Positions 1 to 7,283 of a stretch of 12,082 bases of DNA are shown here, in pieces. How positions within the stretch are numbered: the first letter of the stretch is position 1; each line of letters starts with the position of its first letter. The translations under genes and the position numbers were made by a program. Origin of the DNA: UMGS1781 sp045628105 (lineage in GTDB: Bacteria > Bacillota > Clostridia > TANB77 > CAG-508); contig JAZQOX010000054.1 in NCBI GenBank assembly GCA_045628105.1, positions 1 through 12,082 of the forward strand. Reading direction: 5' to 3'. The notes beneath the pieces were generated by a model, which saw nothing but the letters and a program-made list of their open reading frames with translations, searched no databases and was not told the DNA's origin.

Positions 1-76
1 AGTAGAAGAACCAGAAGCACCAGCTGAACCAGTAGAAGAACCAGAAGCACCAGCTGAACCAGTAGAAGAACCAGAA
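1..76 (+). repeat. 30-bp in-frame tandem repeat, about 2.5 copies visible
   Basis: Bases 1-30 and 31-60 are identical and 61-76 repeat the first 16 bases before the sequence diverges. Each unit encodes ten residues rich in Glu, Pro and Ala. The array probably continues upstream of the window. Perfect identity at the DNA level, including third positions, suggests recent expansion or slippage. It lies in a coding frame with no spacers, so it is not CRISPR. Confidence 0.95.
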
Positions 77-1375
77 ACAGGAACAGACTCACCAGAAGAG
101 TCAAAAGATGAAGAAAATTGGGTAAAAAAATATGAAAGACTATCAAAAGAAAATGTAACACCAGAAAAAATTGTAATGCTAAAAAGAATAGATAGTACAA
201 CAATGGACGAAAACAAATATAAAAAAGTTGAAAACAAAATAGAAGAATATGAAAAATTCATAGGAAATAAATCATTCCTTGATAATCTTTATATTGAATA
301 TAAATTAGAAACAAAAAAAATAAATGAAATAGACAGTAAAGCACAGGAACTTGAAAAAGAAATAAACGAAAAGGAAATAGAAATAAAAAGTATCGAAGAA
401 TCTGAAGAATTAAAACAATTCATACAAAAAAAGGGAGAACTAGAAGCAGCTGAAAGATTAATTGAAGAAAACAATACATATTATAAAGAAATTTCTGAAC
501 AACAAGAGAAACTTGCACAGAAAATGGATAAACACAGAGGGGGATCTAAAGAAGATAGACAAAAAGAATTTGAGAACTTAAAAAGATTAGAAGAAATTGA
601 TCAAGAAAATAAAAAATATACTAGAAAAATTTCTAAATTAAAAAGAGAGTTAAATACCTTTAACAATGCATCAAAATTGGAAACAGAAAAAAACGATTTA
701 GAAAGTAAGAAACATAGACTAGATAATTTAGTTGAAAAAAAGAAGATACACGGAGAAAGAATTAACTATATAAATGAGTTTGGAAACAAGCTAATAGATG
801 GACATGAATTTGAAAAAGTTGAAATTGGTCGAAATTTAGATAGTCATGTAGAGGAAAAACAAGTAGAAAATAATCAAGTTCCAGTTAGTGTAAATCAAGC
901 TAGACAATTAGAACCAACAGAAAATACTAAAAAAGAAAATATCTTTAAGAGAATATTTAACAAATTATTTGGCAGAAATAAAGTAGAACAAAATACAAAT
1001 ATTATTGATGGAAATGAAAAGAAGGAACCAGAATACATAACATATCTTAAAGATGTAATGAAAAATGGAAGAGAAGTTGCATTAACAAATAAACGTGAAA
1101 GAGATTCAAAAAATGCACAAAGTCAATACAATACTGAAATCGTTTACTCAGACTCAGATATTAAAAGTCTTGCAAAACAAATTAGAAAAACAAAAAAGAA
1201 GATTTCAAGAAAAGATGCAATGATAGAAGCAGCAGAAAGATTATCACCAAAAGAAGAAATTTCACAGCAACCAACATTGGCAGAACGTCTAAGACAAGAA
1301 GTAAAAAATATGGGTGGTCTAGAAGCTGTACATAAGGAATATGAGACAAGAAGACATGAAAATGATGGTAGATAG
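2..1375 (+). CDS. Pro/Glu-repeat coiled-coil protein of unknown function (5'-truncated)
   Basis: The reading frame is open from base 2, so the gene starts upstream; the ATG at 176 is internal. The 457 visible residues begin with tandem decapeptides (VEEPEAPAEP) and an acidic linker. A long Lys/Glu-rich region with heptad-like leucines and isoleucines follows (about nt 200-810) and is very probably coiled coil. Next come a polar linker, a short basic amphipathic patch (IFKRIFNKLFGRNK, about nt 940-985) and a second charged helical C-terminal region ending at TAG 1373-1375. There is no membrane segment or signal peptide in the visible part and no catalytic motif I recognise. A structural, scaffold or cell-envelope-associated role is possible, but nothing in the sequence fixes it. 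The composition matches its neighbours. A perfect hairpin terminator follows directly, so it ends its transcription unit. I am sure it is coding; the function is unknown. Confidence 0.85.
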   Translation, partial: VEEPEAPAEPVEEPEAPAEPVEEPETGTDSPEESKDEENWVKKYERLSKENVTPEKIVMLKRIDSTTMDENKYKKVENKIEEYEKFIGNKSFLDNLYIEYKLETKKINEIDSKAQELEKEINEKEIEIKSIEESEELKQFIQKKGELEAAERLIEENNTYYKEISEQQEKLAQKMDKHRGGSKEDRQKEFENLKRLEEIDQENKKYTRKISKLKRELNTFNNASKLETEKNDLESKKHRLDNLVEKKKIHGERINYINEFGNKLIDGHEFEKVEIGRNLDSHVEEKQVENNQVPVSVNQARQLEPTENTKKENIFKRIFNKLFGRNKVEQNTNIIDGNEKKEPEYITYLKDVMKNGREVALTNKRERDSKNAQSQYNTEIVYSDSDIKSLAKQIRKTKKKISRKDAMIEAAERLSPKEEISQQPTLAERLRQEVKNMGGLEAVHKEYETRRHENDGR

Positions 1376-1378
1376 TTA

Positions 1379-1428
1379 ATAATAGGGAGATCATAAGGTC
1401 TCCCTATTATCTATCTTGACATTTTTTT
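1379..1428 (+). terminator. Intrinsic terminator of the coiled-coil gene
   Basis: A perfect 12-bp stem (1379-1390 with 1399-1410, arm ATAATAGGGAGA) has an 8-nt loop and starts 4 nt after the stop codon. The T7 tract (1422-1428) lies 11 nt beyond the stem, farther than ideal, so termination may be imperfect. The tract also forms part of the spacer of the next promoter. Confidence 0.75.
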
Positions 1429-1444
1429 CTATTCATTATATAAT
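1416..1444 (+). promoter_or_regulatory. Consensus sigma-A promoter for the CNNM/CBS gene
   Basis: TTGACA (1416-1421), a 17-bp spacer and TATAAT (1439-1444) match the housekeeping consensus at every position. The promoter begins 5 nt after the upstream terminator stem and gives a leader of about 25-30 nt. Confidence 0.85.
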
Positions 1445-1476
1445 TAAATTCGAGTTTTTAAACCAGAAAGGGGAAG

Positions 1477-2814
1477 TTGAAATTTATAATGATTTCAATA
1501 CTAGTTTTAACAATACTTATATTAATAAATGCATTTTTTGCGTCGGCTGAAATAGCATTTATATCTTTAAATGATGCAAAAATAGAAAAACAAGCAAAAG
1601 AAGGAAATAAAAAAGCAAAAAAAATAAAAAAAATGCTTAAAGAACCAAGCAAATTTTTGGCAACAATACAAATAGGAATAACACTTGCAGGATTCTTATC
1701 AAGTGCATTTGCAGCAGAAGCATTTGCAAGTGAATTAGCACCAAAACTAAATGATTTAATGCCATTAGGATTATCAGCATGGAATACAATTTCAATAGTA
1801 CTAATAACACTAATATTATCATATTTTTCACTAGTATTTGGGGAATTAGTTCCAAAAAGATTAGCAATGAAAAATCCAGAAAAAATAGCATTTGGATCAG
1901 TTAGGATAATTAGGTTTATTCATATAATTACATTACCAATAGTAAATTTCTTAAATTTTTCAACAAATTCAATTTGCAAATTATTTGGAGTAGGACCACA
2001 AGATGAAGAAACTGTAACAGAAGAAGAAATACGTATGATGGTAGATGTAGGAGAAGAAAAAGGATCTATAGACGAAGAAGAAAAAGAATTAATAAATAAT
2101 GTATTTGAATTTAACGATAAAACAGTTGCAGATGTTATGATACACAGAACAGAAGTATATGGAATAGATGTAAAATCAGATATAGAAGATATATTAGCAG
2201 AACTTAAAGAGTACAAGTATAGTAGAGTACCAGTATATGATGAAACAATTGATGATATTGTAGGAGTTTTATTTATAAAGGACTTATTAGCATATGCATA
2301 TACAAAAAAAGAAGCGAAAGTAAAAAGAATAATGAGACCAGCATACTTTGTATCAAAAACAAAGCCTATAAATGAATTATTTAAAGAGATGCAAAGAAAT
2401 AAACAACAATTTGCAGTTGTACTAGACGAATATGGAGGAACAGCTGGAATTATAACAATGGAAGACATGTTAGAAGAACTTGTAGGAAACATATTTGACG
2501 AATATGATGACGTAGAAAAAGACTTTGAAAAAATAGATGACACAACATTCATGATAAATGGAAGTGTAAGCATATACGAATTAAGAAGAATATTAGAAGT
2601 AGACATACCAGAAGGAGACTATGATACATTATCAGGATACCTAATAGAATTATTAGGAAGAATACCAGAAGACAATGAAAAACCAGAAATAGAAACAGAA
2701 AAAGTAACATACAAAGTAGAAAAATACGAAGAAAAAAGAATCTTATGGGTAAAAGCATGTAAAAATCAGATAGTAGAAAAAGAAATTGAAGATGAAGAAG
2801 ATGAAGAAGAATAA
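1477..2814 (+). CDS. CNNM/CorC-family (HlyC-like) transport protein with CBS pair
   Basis: This is an integral membrane protein of the CNNM/DUF21 plus CBS plus CorC_HlyC family, which is linked to Mg2+/Co2+ transport or its control. With 445 residues it has the usual length. Hydrophobic segments lie near residues 5-25, 62-85, 104-125 and 140-162, and the family signature FGELVPKRLA is at 121-130. The CBS pair is at about 217-338 (SRVPVYD 249-255; VLDEYGGTAGIITMEDMLEELVG 315-337 in two stretches). The CorC_HlyC domain is at about 349-428, followed by a very acidic tail. Start: TTG 1477 lies only 3 nt after the AAAGGGG motif, whereas ATG 1489 lies 15 nt after it. Neither spacing is ideal, so the first four residues are uncertain. 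The older name hemolysin is misleading; ion specificity cannot be read from sequence. Confidence 0.93.
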   Translation: MKFIMISILVLTILILINAFFASAEIAFISLNDAKIEKQAKEGNKKAKKIKKMLKEPSKFLATIQIGITLAGFLSSAFAAEAFASELAPKLNDLMPLGLSAWNTISIVLITLILSYFSLVFGELVPKRLAMKNPEKIAFGSVRIIRFIHIITLPIVNFLNFSTNSICKLFGVGPQDEETVTEEEIRMMVDVGEEKGSIDEEEKELINNVFEFNDKTVADVMIHRTEVYGIDVKSDIEDILAELKEYKYSRVPVYDETIDDIVGVLFIKDLLAYAYTKKEAKVKRIMRPAYFVSKTKPINELFKEMQRNKQQFAVVLDEYGGTAGIITMEDMLEELVGNIFDEYDDVEKDFEKIDDTTFMINGSVSIYELRRILEVDIPEGDYDTLSGYLIELLGRIPEDNEKPEIETEKVTYKVEKYEEKRILWVKACKNQIVEKEIEDEEDEEE

Positions 2815-2835
2815 GCAGGTTATAAAACCTGCTTA
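2812..2835 (+). terminator. Hairpin overlapping the stop of the CNNM/CBS gene, weak terminator
   Basis: A perfect 9-bp stem (2812-2820 with 2827-2835) with a 6-nt loop begins on the TAA stop itself. No T-tract follows, so it may be an mRNA 3'-end stabiliser or attenuator rather than a full terminator. Readthrough into the next gene, which has no clear promoter of its own, is plausible. Confidence 0.45.
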
Positions 2836-2841
2836 AACTAT

Positions 2842-2878
2842 AATGTTCCAATTAGGGACAGTCCCAAATTGGAACATT
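2842..2878 (+). repeat. REP-like palindrome A (GGGAC family)
   Basis: A 12-bp perfect stem (2842-2853 with 2867-2878, arm AATGTTCCAATT) encloses a second small stem (GGGA 2855-2858 with TCCC 2862-2865). The GGGAC core follows the left arm after one base, as in the other three palindromes of this window. It sits between the CNNM/CBS gene and the PLP enzyme, 10 nt before the latter's Shine-Dalgarno site. Confidence 0.75.
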
Positions 2879-2902
2879 TAATCCAAATAGGAGGAAAGCT
2901 AT

Positions 2903-4150
2903 ATGTACGAAAAATTTGGAATTGATGAGAAAATAATTGAATTATCAAAAAAAGTAGAATTAGAATTAAAAAATGAATTTGATAAGATTGATAAAATTAA
3001 AGAAGAGAATAGCTTAAAAGTATTAATGGCATTTCAAAAAAATAAGTTATCAGATATGCATTTTAATTCTACAACGGGATATGGTTATGGAGATATAGGA
3101 AGAGATACAATTGAAAAAATATTTGCAGAAGTATTAGGTGCTGAAGATGCTTTAGTTAGAAATCAATTTATATCTGGTACACATGCACTTACTGTAGCTT
3201 TATTTTCTATGCTAAGACCAGGAGAAACAATGCTTAGCATAAATGGAAAGCCATATGATACCTTAGACGAAATTATTGGAATAGTTGAAAACAAGAGCTC
3301 ACTAAAAAGCTATGGTGTAAATTATGAACAAATTGATTTAATAGGTGATGAATTTGACGTCCCTAAAATTATTGAAAGAGTAAAACAAGGAAATATCAAG
3401 TTAATTTGTATGCAACGTTCTAGAGGATATGCTCTAAGAAAAAGTCTTTCTTTGGAAAGCATAAAAAATGTTATAGCAGAAATTAGAAAAGTAAATAAAG
3501 AAGCAATAATAATGATTGATAACTGCTATGGAGAATTTGTAGATACTATTGAACCAACAATGCTTGGTGCAGATTTAATAGTAGGATCACTTATAAAAAA
3601 CTTGGGAGGTGGAATTGCTCCAAATGGTGCATATATTGCTGGGAAAAAAGAACTAGTTGAGCTTGCAGCAGAACGACTAACTGCTCCAGGACTTGGAAAA
3701 GAAGTTGGACCAACACTTGGAATAAATAAACAAATTTTACAAGGATTATTCTTAGCACCACAAGTTGTTTCAAATGCATTAAAAACAGCAGTATTTGCAA
3801 GCAGAATGCTTGAAAAATTAGGATACAAAGTATCACCAAAATATAATGAAAAAAGAAGCGATATAGTTCAACTTATAAACTTTGAAGATGAACAAAAACT
3901 AATAAAATTCTGTCAGGGAATTCAAATGGGATCACCAGTTGATTCAAATTCTGTGCCAGAACCATGGGAAATGCCGGGTTATACAGATAAAGTAATAATG
4001 GCAGCAGGAACATTTGTGCAAGGGTCATCAATTGGACTTTCATGTGATGCACCAATAAGACCACCATATACAGCATTTTTGCAAGGTGGACTAACATATG
4101 AATATGGAAAAATAGGAATACTAAAAGCAATAAACAATTTGTGTCAATAG
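2903..4150 (+). CDS. Methionine gamma-lyase-like PLP enzyme (aluminium-resistance protein family)
   Basis: This is a cytoplasmic fold-type I PLP enzyme of the PF06838 family, annotated as methionine gamma-lyase or aluminium resistance protein. It probably acts on sulfur or related amino acids, but the substrate is unproven for most members. At 415 residues it has the family length. Visible landmarks are HFNSTTGYGYGDIGRD (53-68), the substrate/PLP-side RNQFISGTHAL (86-96), the cofactor aspartate region DNCYGEF (206-212), and the likely Schiff-base lysine K232 in GSLIKNLGGG (228-237). From memory this motif is usually KNPGGG, so Leu for Pro at 234 is slightly unusual. The start ATG 2903 has AGGAGG (2889-2894) 8 nt upstream. 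Its final codons (NNLCQ and stop) lie inside palindrome B. It likely shares a transcript with the flavoprotein 42 nt downstream. Confidence 0.9.
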   Translation: MYEKFGIDEKIIELSKKVELELKNEFDKIDKIKEENSLKVLMAFQKNKLSDMHFNSTTGYGYGDIGRDTIEKIFAEVLGAEDALVRNQFISGTHALTVALFSMLRPGETMLSINGKPYDTLDEIIGIVENKSSLKSYGVNYEQIDLIGDEFDVPKIIERVKQGNIKLICMQRSRGYALRKSLSLESIKNVIAEIRKVNKEAIIMIDNCYGEFVDTIEPTMLGADLIVGSLIKNLGGGIAPNGAYIAGKKELVELAAERLTAPGLGKEVGPTLGINKQILQGLFLAPQVVSNALKTAVFASRMLEKLGYKVSPKYNEKRSDIVQLINFEDEQKLIKFCQGIQMGSPVDSNSVPEPWEMPGYTDKVIMAAGTFVQGSSIGLSCDAPIRPPYTAFLQGGLTYEYGKIGILKAINNLCQ

Positions 4151-4174
4151 GGACGGGAAATTTTGACACAAATT
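4136..4174 (+). repeat. REP-like palindrome B, overlapping a gene's 3' end
   Basis: A 12-bp perfect stem (4136-4147 with 4163-4174, arm AATTTGTGTCAA) has GGGACGGG in the loop. The left arm is translated as the last residues of the PLP enzyme and the stop TAG begins at the first loop base. The right arm begins TTGACACAAATT. That TTG is in frame with the next gene but is not its real start. Confidence 0.8.
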
Positions 4175-4192
4175 AACAAGAAGGAGAAAAAT

Positions 4193-5443
4193 ATGAATGT
4201 AATTGTAGTAGGCGGAGGACCAGCGGGAATGATAGCTGCGATAACTGCAGCAGAGCAAAATAATAAAGTAACAATACTTGAAAAAATGGATTCTTTAGGA
4301 AAAAAGCTTTTAATTACAGGTAAGGGAAGATGTAATATAACAAATGCAGCTGAGATGGAAGAATTTATGAAAAATATTCCTGAAAATTCAAAATTTTTAT
4401 ATAGTGCATTTAATAAATTTACAAATAAAGACATAGTTGAATTCTTAAATAAACAGGGAGTTGCAACAAAAGTTGAAAGAGGAGATAGAGTATTTCCAGT
4501 TTCAGATAGTGCTAAAAGTGTATTAGATGCATTAAGAAAAAGATTAAAAGAATTAAATGTACAAATAAAATATAATTTCGATGTTTCTAAAATACTTGAA
4601 AAAGAAGGAACTGTTATAGGTGTAGAAGGAAGAAATGGAGAAAAATTTTTTGCAGATAAAATAATTTTAGCAACAGGTGGAAAAAGTTATCCTGTGACAG
4701 GTTCAACAGGTGATGGTTATGAAATTGCAAAAAAATTAGGACATACAATAACCGAAATAAAACCATCGCTTGTTCCATTAACATGCGAAAATAAATCAAA
4801 AATGTTATGCCAACAAATGCAGGGACTATCTCTAAGAAATGTTTCAATAAAAATCACATGTGATGATAAAACAATATACGAGGACTTTGGAGAAATGTTA
4901 TTCACACATTATGGATTATCTGGACCAATTATTTTAAGCGCCTCTGCAATTCTTGTTAGATATAAAAATATTGAAAACTTACTTAGAGAAGGTAAAATAA
5001 AGATAAAAATAGATTTAAAACCAGCATTGGATAACGAAAAACTAAATAACAGAATATTAAGAGATTTTGAAGAATTAAAAAATAAGCAGTTTAAAAATAG
5101 CTTAGAAAAATTGCTTCCTAGAAAAATGATAGAACCTGTAATTAGCATAACAGGTATTGATGAAAATAAAAGAATAAACGAAATAACAAAAGAAGAAAGA
5201 AGAAAAATAGTCAATGTTCTTAAAAATTTTGAATTGACATTAAGCGGATTTAGAACTATAGATGAAGCTATAATAACATCAGGAGGAATTAGCATTAAAG
5301 AAATAAATCCAAAAAACATGGAATCAAAAATAATAAAAGGATTATATTTTGCAGGGGAAATAATAGACCTAGATGCGTTTACAGGAGGATTTAACCTTCA
5401 AATTGCATGGTCAACAGGATATACCGCAGGACTTATAGAATAA
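4193..5443 (+). CDS. HI0933-family NAD(P)/FAD-dependent flavoprotein (YhiN-like)
   Basis: A cytoplasmic flavoprotein of the HI0933/YhiN family (PF03486). The biochemical role of most members is undefined. The protein is 416 residues from ATG 4193. The N-terminal dinucleotide-binding glycine motif VVGGGPAG is at 5-12 and is followed by the family signature GKGRCNITN (43-51). ATGGKSYPVTGSTGDGY lies in the middle. The C-terminal flavin-contact region is FAGEIIDLDAFTGGFNLQ followed by IAWSTGYTAG. Start choice: ATG 4193 has AAGGAG (4181-4186) at 6 nt spacing and begins directly with the dinucleotide fold. The in-frame TTG at 4163 lies in palindrome B and would add only a charged leader. Probably cotranscribed with the PLP enzyme before it and yigZ after it. 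Confidence 0.92.
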   Translation: MNVIVVGGGPAGMIAAITAAEQNNKVTILEKMDSLGKKLLITGKGRCNITNAAEMEEFMKNIPENSKFLYSAFNKFTNKDIVEFLNKQGVATKVERGDRVFPVSDSAKSVLDALRKRLKELNVQIKYNFDVSKILEKEGTVIGVEGRNGEKFFADKIILATGGKSYPVTGSTGDGYEIAKKLGHTITEIKPSLVPLTCENKSKMLCQQMQGLSLRNVSIKITCDDKTIYEDFGEMLFTHYGLSGPIILSASAILVRYKNIENLLREGKIKIKIDLKPALDNEKLNNRILRDFEELKNKQFKNSLEKLLPRKMIEPVISITGIDENKRINEITKEERRKIVNVLKNFELTLSGFRTIDEAIITSGGISIKEINPKNMESKIIKGLYFAGEIIDLDAFTGGFNLQIAWSTGYTAGLIE

Positions 5444-5491
5444 TGCGATTTTATGATAAGAAAGTAAAAAAGAAAAGAGAGATGATGAAGG

Positions 5492-6133
5492 ATAGAAGAA
5501 GAAATAATAAAATTTAAAGCAATAAAAAATAATGTATCTGCTGAAATTACAGAAAAAAAATCTAGGTTTATTGCAAACATTTTTTATGTTGAATCGGTAG
5601 ACGAAGCGGAAGAAATAATAAGAAAAATTAAAAAGCAATACAATGATGCAAGACATAACTGTTTTGCATATGCAATTGAAACGGGAGATGGAGGAATTGC
5701 AGTAAAATACAATGACGATGGAGAACCACAAGGAACTGCAGGAAGTCCAATCTTAAAAATTATTTTGGAAAGTGGAATGTCAAATACTTTAGTTATTGTA
5801 ACAAGATATTTTGGAGGGATTTTACTAGGAACAGGAGGACTTTTAAGAGCATACACTGATGCAACTAAAAAGGCACTAGAGGAAGCAGAACTAGTAGATA
5901 AGGTTAAAGGATATGAAGCCAAAATTCAAGTAGATTACAATTCATTGGAAGCATTAAAATATTATTTAGAAAAAGAAAACATAAAAGTGGTAAATATCGA
6001 ATATTTAGAGAAAATAGAAGTGACGATAAATGTTCCAAACGAAAAAATAAATAACTTTACAAATAACTACAATAATAAAAATTTTCAGATAATAAACTTT
6101 GAAATAAAAAAAGAAAAATTTATTGAAATATAA
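5492..6133 (+). CDS. yigZ: YigZ/IMPACT-family protein with no canonical start codon
   Basis: The frame matches YigZ (UPF0029 N-terminal domain plus DUF1949) over its whole length. SRFIANI, then ARHNCFAYAIETGDGG, NDDGEPQGTAGSPIL, VIVTRYFGGILLGTGGLLRAY and the small C-terminal domain appear in order. The role of bacterial members is unclear; the eukaryotic relative IMPACT regulates GCN2. The oddity is the start: the frame is open only from 5489 (TGA at 5486-5488), and no ATG, GTG or TTG occurs until TTG 5765, which would delete the conserved N-terminal third. Reading from ATA 5492 (context AAGGATAGAAG) gives 213 residues, the normal family length. Alternatives are an ATG-to-ATA change, a frameshift from the out-of-frame ATG 5482 or 5485, or a sequence error. 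It follows the flavoprotein gene by 48 nt. Family assignment is secure; the exact start is not. Confidence 0.85.
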   Translation: MEEEIIKFKAIKNNVSAEITEKKSRFIANIFYVESVDEAEEIIRKIKKQYNDARHNCFAYAIETGDGGIAVKYNDDGEPQGTAGSPILKIILESGMSNTLVIVTRYFGGILLGTGGLLRAYTDATKKALEEAELVDKVKGYEAKIQVDYNSLEALKYYLEKENIKVVNIEYLEKIEVTINVPNEKINNFTNNYNNKNFQIINFEIKKEKFIEI

Positions 6134-6173
6134 AGCAAAAACGACAAAATTGGAAAAAATTTCAAAAAACTCC

Positions 6174-6202
6174 TTGCATTATTGATAAAAAGGTATTATA
6201 AT
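6174..6202 (+). promoter_or_regulatory. Sigma-A-type promoter of spo0A
   Basis: TTGCAT (6174-6179), a 17-bp spacer and a perfect TATAAT (6197-6202). This leaves a leader of about 40 nt before the TTG start of spo0A. I saw no convincing sigma-H promoter here. A weak 0A-box-like site (TTTGTCG on the minus strand, 6142-6148) lies about 26 nt upstream of the -35 element. Confidence 0.75.
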
Positions 6203-6248
6203 GCAAATTGTAAATATTTTACAATTTATTTTTTAGGAGGGTATCAAA

Positions 6249-7076
6249 TTGAACGAAAGAATTACTATTTTAATTGCAGACGATAATGCAGATTTTGTTA
6301 ATACTTTATTAAACCACTTAAGTAAAGAAAGGGACATGGAGGTTATAGGAATTGCCAAAGACGGTAAAGAGGCATATGAAGGAGTTATATCAAAAAAACC
6401 TGACGTGCTTTTACTAGATGTAATTATGCCATATTTAGATGGACTTGGAGTTCTAGAAAAACTTAATAATTCAAATTTAGAAAAAATGCCAACATGTATA
6501 ATGCTTTCAGCTGTAGGACAAACCAAAATTACACAAAAAGCAATTAGTCTAGGAGCAGAATATTACGTAGTTAAACCATTTGATATTGAAATACTAATAA
6601 ATAGAATAAGAGATATAAAAAATTATAAACCAACGCCAACATCAACTATTGAAAATTGTTATTTACCAAAAGAAGGAAAGGCACAATACATAGAATTAGA
6701 CGAAATAAATAAGAAAAATGAAGAAAACTTAGAAGCATTTGTTACAAATATCATTCACGAAATTGGAGTACCAGCACACATAAAAGGATATCAATATTTA
6801 AGAGAAGCAATAATGATGGTAGTACAAGATATAGATGTAATAAATCAAATAACAAAACAGCTATATCCAGACATTGCATCAAAATATCATACAACACCAT
6901 CAAGAGTTGAAAGAGCAATAAGACACGCAATAGAAGTTGCATGGGCAAGAGGAAAAAACGATGCAGTAGAATCAATCTTTGGTTATACAGTATCAGCATC
7001 AAAAGGCAAGCCAACAAACTCAGAATTTATAGCAATGATAGCTGACAAACTAAGATTAGAATTAAAAAGTGCATAA
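6249..7076 (+). CDS. spo0A: Sporulation transcription factor Spo0A
   Basis: The response regulator that triggers endospore formation when phosphorylated; it binds 0A boxes. The protein is 275 residues, full length. Receiver domain (about 1-125): acidic pocket D11/D12, phospho-acceptor D57 in LLLDVIMP, S87 and K109 all present. After a variable linker comes the Spo0A-specific DNA-binding domain (about 155-275) with HEIGVPAHIKGYQYLREA and the recognition-helix segment SRVERAIRHAIEVAWARG. Start: TTG 6249, with AGGAGGG (6235-6241) 7 nt upstream. No ATG lies near the N-terminus, so the TTG start is well supported and may limit translation. It has its own promoter and a strong terminator. In many Clostridia and Bacilli spoIVB sits just upstream; here the upstream gene is yigZ. 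Confidence 0.97.
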   Translation: MNERITILIADDNADFVNTLLNHLSKERDMEVIGIAKDGKEAYEGVISKKPDVLLLDVIMPYLDGLGVLEKLNNSNLEKMPTCIMLSAVGQTKITQKAISLGAEYYVVKPFDIEILINRIRDIKNYKPTPTSTIENCYLPKEGKAQYIELDEINKKNEENLEAFVTNIIHEIGVPAHIKGYQYLREAIMMVVQDIDVINQITKQLYPDIASKYHTTPSRVERAIRHAIEVAWARGKNDAVESIFGYTVSASKGKPTNSEFIAMIADKLRLELKSA

Positions 7077-7079
7077 ATT

Positions 7080-7115
7080 AAAAACAGGATAGAGGTTACA
7101 GTCTATCCTGTTTTT
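7080..7115 (+). terminator. Intrinsic terminator of spo0A
   Basis: A perfect 14-bp stem (7080-7093 with 7102-7115, core ACAGGATAGA) with an 8-nt loop. The descending arm ends in five T residues, and the A-rich ascending arm matches it. It begins 4 nt after the stop codon. Confidence 0.92.
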
Positions 7116-7116
7116 A

Positions 7117-7147
7117 TGTGTCAAAAGGGACGAGGAATTTTGACATA
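7117..7147 (+). repeat. REP-like palindrome C (GGGAC family)
   Basis: Perfect 8-bp arms TGTCAAAA (7119-7126) and TTTTGACA (7138-7145), extended by a G-T and a T-A pair, with GGGACGAGGAA as the loop. Arm and core resemble palindrome B. It abuts the spo0A terminator. Confidence 0.75.
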
Positions 7148-7183
7148 AAATGTCATATAAATGTAATAAAAACAGCAAACACT

Positions 7184-7207
7184 AGAACTCGTATATATAC
7201 GGGCTCT
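7184..7207 (+). promoter_or_regulatory. Imperfect 24-bp palindrome upstream of a membrane-protein gene, possible operator
   Basis: The two halves of AGAACTCGTATA/TATACGGGCTCT are symmetric except for one A-C mismatch and one T-G pair. The exact core CGTATATATACG spans 7190-7201. It lies about 17 nt upstream of the candidate -35 at 7225. It could be a repressor or activator site; no named operator matches that I know. Confidence 0.3.
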
Positions 7208-7224
7208 AAGGAACTATTGAAATA

Positions 7225-7253
7225 TTGAAAAAAGGTAAAATAAAAAGTAAAAT
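7225..7253 (+). promoter_or_regulatory. Candidate sigma-A promoter
   Basis: TTGAAA (7225-7230), a 17-bp spacer and TAAAAT (7248-7253), 30 nt before the ATG of the membrane-anchored protein. The region is very A-rich, so a chance match is possible. The spo0A terminator upstream makes a separate promoter necessary. Confidence 0.55.
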
Positions 7254-7283
7254 TATAAATAATTATGCAAGGAGGTGAAAATA

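Noticed and set aside
1..76. Possible CRISPR fragment because of 30-bp direct repeats
   Set aside because: The units are contiguous without spacers and lie in an open coding frame.
1920..2606. Long open frame on the minus strand within the CNNM/CBS gene (228 codons)
   Set aside because: It is the reverse complement of a clear gene, rich in Ser/Ile/Phe as expected from antisense of A-rich codons, with no ribosome site or family motif. The other minus-strand frames over the PLP enzyme, flavoprotein, spo0A and dxs are rejected for the same reason.
4163..4190. TTGACA in palindromes B (4163) and C (7140) as -35 promoter boxes
   Set aside because: The hexamer is part of the hairpin arm in each case, and no acceptable -10 box lies 16-18 bp downstream.
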